5,120 nucleotides of DNA from Verrucomicrobiota bacterium (GTDB taxonomy: Bacteria; Verrucomicrobiota; Verrucomicrobiia; Opitutales; Seribacteraceae). The translations under genes and the position numbers were made by a program. The DNA lies in NCBI GenBank assembly GCA_014382645.1, contig JACNJI010000457.1:1-5120 (forward strand). The letters are read 5' to 3'. The notes under the pieces were generated by a model. The model was given only the letters and a program-made list of their open reading frames with translations. It was not told the origin of the DNA and searched no databases. Below, one piece after another: positions 1 through 5,120 of the stretch. Every line of letters begins with the position of its first letter. The first letter of the stretch is position 1.

Positions 1-111
1 GTCCTCGGCGACGGCGGTCCATTCCGTGGCGAATTCAAGTTCGCACCGGGCGATTCAGAAGCGGAGCTCACCCAGCGGCTGAATTCGCTGACTCCAAAAC
101 AGAAGCGGTAG
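1..111 (+). CDS. C-terminal end of an unidentified protein (partial)
   Basis: Reading from the first base gives 36 sense codons ending in a TAG stop at 109-111; the start lies outside the window. The visible tail begins VLGDGGPFRGEFKF and ends in a polar, charged stretch (SLTPKQKR). It has no membrane segment, no cysteine, and no motif I can assign to a family. The frame is open from the window edge, the residue composition looks protein-like, and the next gene on either strand is over 300 bases away. These points make it plausible as a real gene end rather than a chance frame. It is co-directional with nothing else nearby and faces the convergent terC gene. Function is unknown from this fragment. 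Confidence 0.5.
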   Translation, partial: VLGDGGPFRGEFKFAPGDSEAELTQRLNSLTPKQKR

Positions 112-212
112 ATTGGCGGGTGACTTTATTATTGATTGCTAGGAATTTGCTTTTTGCGTGAGGCGCTTGAGGGCGCCGTTGAAGGGATCGGAGATTGGGA
201 GAAAGGGGGTTG

Positions 213-335
213 ATGGTTTTCGTTGCCGTGCTGGCATTACCGATACCTCACAATTTCACCATCGGGCTGGCGTTGTTCTCGATCGCGTATGGTGCATTTA
301 ATCAGCCGGGGTCTCACGCGGCCTCGCGATGGTAG
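213..335 (+). CDS. Doubtful 40-residue hydrophobic ORF
   Basis: An ATG at 213 follows a purine-rich run (GAAAGGGGG, 201-209) that could act as a ribosome binding site, although its spacing to the ATG is short (3 bases). The frame encodes 40 residues and ends in TAG at 333-335. Residues 2-29 or so are hydrophobic (VFVAVLALPIP, then IGLALFSIAYGAF) and could form one membrane span, possibly broken by the prolines. The tail (NQPGSHAASRW) is polar. I recognise no family. It may be a small membrane peptide, a decayed remnant of a larger membrane protein, or chance. Its isolation between two converging genes argues for caution. Confidence 0.2.
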   Translation: MVFVAVLALPIPHNFTIGLALFSIAYGAFNQPGSHAASRW

Positions 336-339
336 TAGT

Positions 340-447
340 TTAGCAGCCCGCCGACGCGTCCGCGCCTCCGCGCTGCGGCGTTGAATCGCTCCAATCATTC
401 GTACAGTAGTTCGTTTTGCCCCGAAAGTGAAATTCGCTGTATTTCAT
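340..447 (-). CDS. Doubtful 35-residue ORF just downstream of terC
   Basis: On the minus strand an ATG (445-447) lies four bases past the terC stop and opens a 35-codon frame ending in TAA at 340-342. The product has an aromatic/basic N-terminal part (MKYSEFHFRGK) and a Gly/Ala-rich end (QRGGADASAGC) encoded by the GC-rich patch. There is no recognisable domain, signal peptide or membrane span. No purine-rich ribosome binding site stands out, so any translation would probably depend on coupling to terC. The second half may simply be a translated intergenic GC-rich repeat. I give it low weight. Confidence 0.12.
   Translation of the reverse strand: MKYSEFHFRGKTNYCTNDWSDSTPQRGGADASAGC
344..380. 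repeat. GC-rich dyad patch with short tandem repeat
   Basis: This short stretch is almost entirely G and C, in contrast to its flanks. It contains the palindrome GACGCGTC and a 7-base tandem repeat (TCCGCGC twice, 359-373). A hairpin CCGC-GCT-GCGG lies at 368-378, with an outer CGCC/GGCG pairing at 363-366 and 377-380. No T-run follows on either strand, so it is not a standard intrinsic terminator. It may be a REP-like intergenic element or an RNA 3'-end hairpin for terC. Copy number in the host genome is unknown. Confidence 0.25.
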
Positions 448-451
448 GGTG

Positions 452-1246
452 CTATCCGACTTTTGCCTGCTCGGCGGTCTTCATCTGAAGGAGATTCTTT
501 TGGTAGCGCGACTGGACGAGGTCGACCAGCACGAGTATGGCGATGACGAAGTAGAAGGTTGCCTTGCTCATGGGCTGGATCTTGTGGCCAAACAACTTGA
601 GGTAGGTCGCGACCTCCTCACCATGCCCCCCGACTTCACTGACGAGCATTATGCCAACAACAAAGAGGACGAACAACCCAAGCACTTCGTACATGCGGTT
701 CTTTTCTAAAAATTCGGATACGCGGTCGGCCAACCAGATCATCAGTCCGCCACTGATGACAATGGCGGTGGCCATGATCCAAAAGGTTTCCGTCAGGGCC
801 ATGGCGCTGAGTATGGAGTCGAAGGAGAACACCAAATTCATCACCACGATGCGACTGATGACAGACTTGGCGGAGGTGACTTCGGAATTGTCCGCCCCGT
901 GTCCCAGTTTTTCCAAGGACAGCATGTGGTAGATTTCGCGCAGGGCGGTGTATAAGATGAATACGCCGCCAATCATCACGATAATGCCGTGCAGGTTGAG
1001 GCGGGCATCGATTACTCCCGACCAGTATAGGCGAGGGAAAGGATTCTCAAACACCGTAAGGACTTGCATTAGCGCGAAGAGCAGGACGATGCGCAGGACG
1101 ATGGCAAGTCCGATACCCCAACGGCGTACCTTTACCCGGTCGGCAGCGGGCGCACGCTTCGACTCGAGCGAGATATAGAGAAGGTTGTCGAAACCCAACA
1201 CTGCCTGCAGCAGGATGAGCATGATGAGAGTTAACAGGATTTCCAT
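452..1246 (-). CDS. TerC family integral membrane protein
   Basis: This is a predicted inner-membrane protein of the TerC family (PF03741), whose members are linked to metal-ion export, notably manganese in the Alx/YkoY group, and to tellurium resistance. From the ATG at 1246 it has 264 residues and about seven hydrophobic segments (near 2-22, 43-63, 86-102, 129-151, 154-173, 186-205, 229-245). The two signature motifs are present: LGFDN at 17-21 and FSFDS at 140-144, which supply the paired intramembrane aspartates D20 and D143. Two acidic residues usual nearby are amides here (Q14 and N137). A TTG at 1276 would add ten residues. I prefer the ATG because it places the first membrane helix at the N-terminus; neither start has a strong ribosome binding site. 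The gene is divergent from selO. Substrate is not determinable from sequence, and tellurite resistance should not be assumed from the name. Confidence 0.92.
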   Translation of the reverse strand: MEILLTLIMLILLQAVLGFDNLLYISLESKRAPAADRVKVRRWGIGLAIVLRIVLLFALMQVLTVFENPFPRLYWSGVIDARLNLHGIIVMIGGVFILYTALREIYHMLSLEKLGHGADNSEVTSAKSVISRIVVMNLVFSFDSILSAMALTETFWIMATAIVISGGLMIWLADRVSEFLEKNRMYEVLGLFVLFVVGIMLVSEVGGHGEEVATYLKLFGHKIQPMSKATFYFVIAILVLVDLVQSRYQKNLLQMKTAEQAKVG

Positions 1247-1534
1247 GGCACTTGGTGAAGTTAAAACGACCGTCAACGGGTGGTTGATCCGCAGGCACCA
1301 CTGCTAAATCAAGTCCTAGACCAAGGTCAAGTACCTCCGACTAATCTCTTCAACCTTCCTCCCCTACCTCAATCACCCCTGCATCTTATCCTTCCCATAC
1401 TTAGCCGACTCCACCGAAACGGTAGGGTTTGGTCGGAATGAACTAAATCTTGTGGGTGATAACGTTGGTAGCGATTGACGTCGGGGAAGAAGGATTGCGC
1501 GATCAAGTCATGTCGTTCATGAAATAACACTGTA
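1247..1534. promoter_or_regulatory. Divergent terC/selO intergenic region
   Basis: This spacer must contain the start signals for both the minus-strand terC gene and the plus-strand selO gene. I found no convincing -35/-10 pair for either. It contains a compact dyad at 1405-1436: CCGAC pairs with GTCGG, with an inner ACCG-AAA-CGGT hairpin at 1413-1423. It also has an 18-base-spaced direct repeat (TCAAGTCC at 1309, TCAAGTAC at 1327) and a GACC-AA-GGTC dyad at 1318-1327. I looked for the conserved core of the yybP-ykoY manganese riboswitch upstream of terC and did not see it. The regulatory role is inferred from gene orientation only. Confidence 0.45.
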
Positions 1535-2983
1535 ATGACTGCCTTCAATTTCGACAACACTTACGTCCACCTCCCGATGACGTTTTATTCCAAGCTTTCT
1601 CCGGTGCCGGCGCCCAAGCCCGAAATGGTGATCTTGAACGCTCCGCTGGCCACCGACATGGGATTGGACTTTTCCAGCATGAGCCCGGACGCGCAAGTTG
1701 CCCTCTTTGCCGGCAATAGGATACCCGATGGGGCCGAATCGCTTGCCCAGGCCTATGCCGGGCATCAATTCGGTCACTTCACCATGTTGGGAGACGGGCG
1801 AGCGATTCTGCTGGGCGAGCACCTCACCCCTACGGGCCAACGCCTTGACGTTCAATTCAAGGGATCCGGGCGGACGCCCTATTCTCGCGGTGGGGATGGC
1901 CGCGCCGCGATTGGACCGATGCTGCGCGAGTACCTGATCAGCGAAGCCATGCACGCCCTCAACGTCCCCACCACCCGGAGCCTTGCAGTCGTTACGAGCG
2001 GAGAGACAGTACATCGTGAAACGGACTTGCCCGGAGCCATCCTTACACGCATCGCCAGCTCGCATATTCGTGTCGGGACCTTTCAATACGCCGCCATGCA
2101 ACAGGACAACGGGATTCTGAAATCCCTCGTCGATTACACCATTGAACGGCACTACCCTTCGATCGGAGAGGAAAAAAACAAGCCGCTCTCGCTCCTTGAA
2201 GCTGTAATGGAGAAACAGGCCGACTTGATCACTCAGTGGATGCGCGTGGGCTTTATTCACGGAGTCATGAACACGGACAACGTGGCGTTGTCCGGCGAGA
2301 CTATTGATTACGGCCCTTGCGCCTTTATGGATGCCTACGATCCGGGGACGGTGTTTAGCTCGATCGACCACAGGGGCCGTTATGCCTATGCAAACCAACC
2401 GAACATAGCGCAATGGAATCTAGCCCGCTTTGCCGAGACCCTGTTGCCGATCTTGGACAACGACACCGAAAAGGCCACGGAGATGGCCGAAGAAGCTCTC
2501 CATGGTTTTGAAGCTCTGTACAAAGATAAATGGTTTGCCATGATGCGTTCCAAGCTGGGTCTATTCAGCGACCGAACCGAGAATAAAAGTCTGGTCACCG
2601 ACCTGCTTGAATGGATGCATGAAGTAGGCGCCGACTACATTAACACCTTCCGAGACTTGACGGAAGATGAACTTCCGCAAGGCGAACCCTATGATAAAAA
2701 GACTTTCAAGGAATGGCATACTAGATGGCAAGCTCAACTCTCCCAAGCAACGGAACCACTTGAATCCTCCGTGTCGTTGATGCGCGCCAACAACCCGTCC
2801 GTGATCCCACGGAATCATAAAGTGGAACAGGTTCTGGATGCCGCCACCAACGGTGACATACAACCACTGGAGGATCTCTTGGCCGCGCTGCAAGAGCCCT
2901 ATGAAAATCGAACCGACCTCAACCCCTACCAATCCCCGCCCAAACCGGAGGAAAAAGTTCACCAAACGTTCTGCGGGACTTAG
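1535..2983 (+). CDS. selO: Protein adenylyltransferase SelO/YdiU
   Basis: SelO is a pseudokinase-fold enzyme that transfers AMP (in some reports UMP, with Mn2+) from nucleotide triphosphates to protein Ser/Thr/Tyr side chains; bacterial members are tied to redox stress. The 482-residue length matches bacterial YdiU (about 480). Family landmarks run in order: FNFDNTYVHLP near the N-terminus, AGHQFGHF (75-82), LGDGRA (85-90), QFKGSGRTPYSRGGDGRA (107-124), LREYLISEAMHAL (130-142), HGVMNTDN (242-249) and TIDYGP (256-261). By alignment to the Pseudomonas enzyme, K109 and E132 form the nucleotide-binding pair, D248 is the catalytic aspartate, and N249 and D258 bind metal. It ends in TFCGT, with Cys480 at the position of selenocysteine in animal SELENOO. 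The start is fixed by an in-frame TGA at 1520-1522 and the complete family N-terminus. No Shine-Dalgarno sequence precedes it. Confidence 0.97.
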   Translation: MTAFNFDNTYVHLPMTFYSKLSPVPAPKPEMVILNAPLATDMGLDFSSMSPDAQVALFAGNRIPDGAESLAQAYAGHQFGHFTMLGDGRAILLGEHLTPTGQRLDVQFKGSGRTPYSRGGDGRAAIGPMLREYLISEAMHALNVPTTRSLAVVTSGETVHRETDLPGAILTRIASSHIRVGTFQYAAMQQDNGILKSLVDYTIERHYPSIGEEKNKPLSLLEAVMEKQADLITQWMRVGFIHGVMNTDNVALSGETIDYGPCAFMDAYDPGTVFSSIDHRGRYAYANQPNIAQWNLARFAETLLPILDNDTEKATEMAEEALHGFEALYKDKWFAMMRSKLGLFSDRTENKSLVTDLLEWMHEVGADYINTFRDLTEDELPQGEPYDKKTFKEWHTRWQAQLSQATEPLESSVSLMRANNPSVIPRNHKVEQVLDAATNGDIQPLEDLLAALQEPYENRTDLNPYQSPPKPEEKVHQTFCGT

Positions 2984-3101
2984 CCATTGTGTATAGGCAC
3001 GTGAGTTTGATGATCATAAAACCTTGGACCTTCCTTTCCGAGCACTAGTAACTCGGGTGCAGTGACAGGGGGGGCGATCGACAAGTTGAAGACGCCGCCC
3101 G
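2984..3101. other. Convergent spacer between selO and DUF1501 gene
   Basis: The two genes meet tail to tail here, so transcription of both should end in or near this 118-base spacer. Two weak dyads are visible: CCGAG/CTCGG (3038-3042 with 3052-3056, 9-base loop) and GGGGGGCG/CGCCGCCC with one mismatch (3069-3076 with 3093-3100). Neither is followed by a T-run on either strand, so I do not call an intrinsic terminator. Termination may be Rho-dependent. Confidence 0.4.
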
Positions 3102-4541
3102 TTAGGCCAGCAGGTCGTGGACGACCTTCCCATACAAATCCGTTAGGCGATGATCCAAACCGCCATGGGGAAAGACAAGACGCTCGTGGTCCAAGCCGAG
3201 CAGGGGCAGGATGGTGGCATGGAGGGCGTGGACGTGGACGGGATTTTCAGTGACCATGAAACCGAGTTCGTCGGTGGAGCCATAGGTGAGGCCGGGTTTA
3301 AGACCGCCACCGGCCATCCAAACGGTGAATGCTTCCTTGTGGTGATCGCGTCCGGCGGCATCCCTGTTGGCACTTCCTTGGAGCATGGGCGTACGTCCGA
3401 ATTCACCTGCCCATATGATTAGAGTTTCGTCAAGCAGACCGCGTTCGTCAAGGTCTTCAACAAGAGCGGCGAGAGGTTGGTCGAGTTCACCGCACTTCTC
3501 AGGCAGTTCCTTGAATAGTTTACCATGGTGATCCCACCCTCCGTCGCGCAACTGGACAAAGCGCACACCCCGTTCGACCATTCGCCGGGCCATGAGCAGG
3601 TTCGCAGCCAAGGACGGCTTTCCGGGCTCGACTCCGTAGGCTTTCAAGACCTGAGCGGGTTCGGTCGAGAGATCAACTAGTTCGGGGATGGTCCGTTGCA
3701 TCCGAAAGGCCATTTCGTACTGTGCGATGCGGGTGGCGATCTCGGGGTCCCCCACCTCCGCGAGTCGGTTGCGATTGAGGTCGTTGATCGCCCGGATGGT
3801 GTCTTCACGGTCGTCGCGTTTCATGCCATCCGGATCGGAAAGATAGTGGACGGGATCGGGACCGGACCGCAGGGTAACGGCCTGATGAACGGAGGGGAGA
3901 AAACCGGAGGGTTTCAGGGGCGAACGGCTCTGGGACTTGCCGCTGTACATGTCGACGAATGCGGGCAAATCAGCGTTCACGGAACCGAGACCGTAGGTGA
4001 CCCAAGCGCCCATCGAAGGTCTGCCGGGGCGTTCCACACCCGTGGCCATCATTACTTGGGCGGGCGTATGGTTGACGTTGTCGGTGCGGACGCTGCGCAC
4101 AAGGGTCGTCCGGTCGGCAAGGCGGGCTAGGTTCGGGAGAAGTTCTCCGAATTCCATGCCGCATTCACCGTGCTTGTTGAAACTGTAGGGCGAACCGAGG
4201 AGCTTGGATTTGGGATTGATGAAGGAGAAGCGTTGTCCCTTGATTAGTTCGTCGGGAACCATCTTACCATCGTTCTTCACCAGTTCGGGCTTGGGGTCGA
4301 ACAACTCCAGATGAGAGACGCCTCCACTCGCGAATAGAAGTACAACGTTCTTGGCTCGCGGGGCAAAGTGAGGAGTCTTGGGAGCAAGGGCATTCGTCGA
4401 GGAAATAGGAGCGCCCATTGCGCAAGGGGCGACCAAGGCGTTTAGGGCGATTGAGCCCAAGCCTATGCCCATGCCCGAAAGGGCAGCGCGACGGGAAAGG
4501 CTCACTGCCAAGGCAGGTTGTTGGTCGAGGTGTTGCTTCAT
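3102..4541 (-). CDS. DUF1501 domain-containing exported protein
   Basis: This is a complete 479-residue DUF1501 protein (PF07394), related to the alkaline phosphatase/sulfatase superfamily; its biochemical role is unproven. Residues 14-44 look like a Tat signal: SLSRRAAL, then a Gly/Ala/Leu-rich core, then AMGA. The motif lacks the usual Phe after the twin Arg. The mature part shows the family's blocks in order: SGGVSHLELFDPKP (72-85), NHTPAQVMMATG (157-168), GRPSMGAW (173-180), ERGVRFVQLRDGGWDHHG (323-340), WAGEFGRTP (377-385), GRDHH (397-401), AGGGLKPGLTYGSTDELGF (410-428) and HALHATILPLLGLDHERL (438-455). D337, H338, H339, E380, D399 and H400 are candidate metal ligands by analogy with the superfamily. 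It is the second gene after a DUF1553 gene, with a 4-base gap, so an operon is very likely. Its cellular target is unknown; a role in polysaccharide or sulfated-glycan use is often suggested for such loci but nothing here shows it. Confidence 0.95.
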   Translation of the reverse strand: MKQHLDQQPALAVSLSRRAALSGMGIGLGSIALNALVAPCAMGAPISSTNALAPKTPHFAPRAKNVVLLFASGGVSHLELFDPKPELVKNDGKMVPDELIKGQRFSFINPKSKLLGSPYSFNKHGECGMEFGELLPNLARLADRTTLVRSVRTDNVNHTPAQVMMATGVERPGRPSMGAWVTYGLGSVNADLPAFVDMYSGKSQSRSPLKPSGFLPSVHQAVTLRSGPDPVHYLSDPDGMKRDDREDTIRAINDLNRNRLAEVGDPEIATRIAQYEMAFRMQRTIPELVDLSTEPAQVLKAYGVEPGKPSLAANLLMARRMVERGVRFVQLRDGGWDHHGKLFKELPEKCGELDQPLAALVEDLDERGLLDETLIIWAGEFGRTPMLQGSANRDAAGRDHHKEAFTVWMAGGGLKPGLTYGSTDELGFMVTENPVHVHALHATILPLLGLDHERLVFPHGGLDHRLTDLYGKVVHDLLA

Positions 4542-4545
4542 CCAT

Positions 4546-5120
4546 TTACCCTTTCGTTATGGTCTCGTCGAGATTGAGTAGAACGTTGGCAACGTGAAAC
4601 CAAGCAGCCAACTCGGCGGCGGCGGTAGAGTCGATGGGGGATATGCCCGCAGCCAGTCCTCCTCTTGTCGACTCGATTAACTTGAAGGCAGACTCGGGAT
4701 CCGCCTTGAAACGATCATGCCGGCTGCGGAACAAGCGCAGGAGGCGTTCGCTTTCGTCTTTGGTGGGCTTGCGAGCAGTGGTCAAGCGGAAACCTCGGAT
4801 GATTCGTTGCTCGGTCTCGACGATGGACGGGTCGCCCGACAATCGTCTGGCAAGTCCAAAGGCAGCTTCCAAGTAAATGGGGTCGTTGAGCAGGGTAAGG
4901 GCCTGGAGGGGAGTGTTGGTACGATCACGCTCGGTCGCGCAGGTGATGCGATCGGGGGCGTCAAAGTTCGCCAGAGTCGGGTGAAGGAAGGCTCGACGCC
5001 AGATGGTGTAGAGTGAACGGCGATATCTGTCCTCGCCGACGGAGGTCTTATAGACAGGGGATTTGGCGTTGAAGGAGGGCGAGGTGAGCGAACCCGTGCG
5101 GACGGAGTTTGGCTTGCACC
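4546..5120 (-). CDS. DUF1553 (PSD1) domain protein, C-terminal part (partial)
   Basis: The frame is open from the right window edge to a TAA at 4546-4548, giving the last 190 residues; the true start lies outside the window. The visible part matches the DUF1553 C-terminal block (PF07587, PSD1) of large planctomycete/verrucomicrobial proteins that usually carry an N-terminal PSCyt1 cytochrome c-like domain and a DUF1549 domain. Landmarks are GEDRYRRSLYTIWRR, HPTLANFDAPDR, ERDRTNTPLQALTLLNDPIYLEAA, and the closing AAWFHVANVLLNLDETITKG. A TTG at 4872 could be mistaken for a start, but the conserved DUF1553 sequence continues unbroken upstream of it. The gene sits 4 bases ahead of the DUF1501 gene and is probably co-transcribed with it. 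Family members are predicted to be exported and perhaps redox-active through the heme domain; that domain is not visible here, so this is inference. Biochemical function is unknown. Confidence 0.93.
   Translation of the reverse strand, partial: CKPNSVRTGSLTSPSFNAKSPVYKTSVGEDRYRRSLYTIWRRAFLHPTLANFDAPDRITCATERDRTNTPLQALTLLNDPIYLEAAFGLARRLSGDPSIVETEQRIIRGFRLTTARKPTKDESERLLRLFRSRHDRFKADPESAFKLIESTRGGLAAGISPIDSTAAAELAAWFHVANVLLNLDETITKG
4549..4555 (-). promoter_or_regulatory. Ribosome binding site of the DUF1501 gene, inside the upstream gene
   Basis: Read on the minus strand, GAAAGGG ends 7 bases before the DUF1501 ATG. Its AAAGGG part forms the last two sense codons (Lys-Gly) of the DUF1553 gene, whose TAA follows at once. 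This supports the ATG at 4541 as the start and suggests translational coupling of the pair. Confidence 0.7.

Larger units (their letters stand above)
112..451. other. Mostly non-coding spacer between two converging genes
   Basis: This 340-base stretch lies between the end of the unidentified plus-strand gene and the end of the minus-strand terC gene. It holds two short doubtful ORFs (213-335 plus, 340-447 minus) and a small GGCGC/GCGCC dyad at 162-177. A GC-rich patch near 345-380 contains a CCGC/GCGG hairpin. I see no tRNA, and no hairpin followed by a T-run that would count as an intrinsic terminator for either gene. Confidence 0.6.

Noticed and set aside
162..177. GGCGC/GCGCC hairpin as a terminator for the first gene
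   Set aside because: The 5-base stem is followed by GTTGAAGG rather than a T-run; the T-rich stretch at 150-155 lies before it.
1302..1330. TTGACC as a -35 element for terC
   Set aside because: At 16-18 base spacing there is no acceptable -10 hexamer, so the match is not convincing.
1277..1534. Possible yybP-ykoY manganese riboswitch upstream of terC
   Set aside because: Some TerC genes are controlled this way, but the conserved riboswitch core is not visible on the minus strand; only a loosely similar purine-rich GGTAGGGGAGG run is present.
1517..2413. Long open minus-strand frame (298 codons) antisense to selO
   Set aside because: It lies opposite a clearly conserved SelO gene, has a low-complexity Arg/Gly/His-rich product with no family resemblance, and is best explained as a codon-bias shadow.
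3038..3100. Two dyads in the convergent spacer as intrinsic terminators
   Set aside because: Stems are short or mismatched, loops are long, and no T-run follows on either strand.
3696..4130. Open plus-strand frame of 144 codons antisense to the DUF1501 gene
   Set aside because: It overlaps strongly conserved DUF1501 sequence on the other strand, and its product is Gly/His/Val-rich without recognisable motifs.
4546..4872. TTG at 4872 as the start of a 108-residue gene
   Set aside because: The DUF1553 motif TNTPLQALTLLNDPIY continues in frame directly upstream, so this TTG is an internal Leu codon of a longer gene.

Overview
The window looks like ordinary chromosomal DNA of a member of the Planctomycetota-Verrucomicrobiota-Chlamydiota superphylum, most likely a verrucomicrobium. 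The main clue is a tandem DUF1553 (PSD1-type) and DUF1501 gene pair, an arrangement expanded in planctomycetes and verrucomicrobia. The assignment is inference from gene content; no rRNA or other phylogenetic marker is present.

Layout, left to right. Positions 1-111 hold the last 36 codons of an unidentified plus-strand gene. Positions 112-451 are mostly non-coding, with two very short doubtful ORFs (213-335 plus, 340-447 minus) and a GC-rich dyad patch near 345-380. Positions 452-1246 (minus) encode a complete TerC-family membrane protein; an upstream TTG at 1276 is an alternative start. A roughly 290-base spacer separates it from the divergent plus-strand gene at 1535-2983, a complete SelO/YdiU protein adenylyltransferase with all key catalytic residues and a C-terminal Cys-Gly-Thr tail. 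A 118-base convergent spacer follows. Positions 3102-4541 (minus) encode a complete DUF1501 protein with a Tat-like signal. Four bases upstream of it ends a DUF1553 gene (4546 to the window edge, minus), of which only the C-terminal 190 residues are visible.

Working together: the DUF1553-DUF1501 pair is almost certainly one transcription unit. Its stop and start are 4 bases apart, and the ribosome binding site of the second gene lies in the last codons of the first. The pair is typical of exported, function-unknown proteins in these phyla. TerC and SelO are divergently transcribed and could share control. Some TerC relatives export manganese and YdiU enzymes are Mn-dependent, so a functional link is conceivable, but the sequence does not prove it.

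I see no mobile element, CRISPR array, tRNA, rRNA or evident new multi-gene system. The most noteworthy points are the loss of two acidic membrane residues in the TerC motifs, the divergent TerC/SelO pairing, and the poorly characterised DUF1553-DUF1501 unit.
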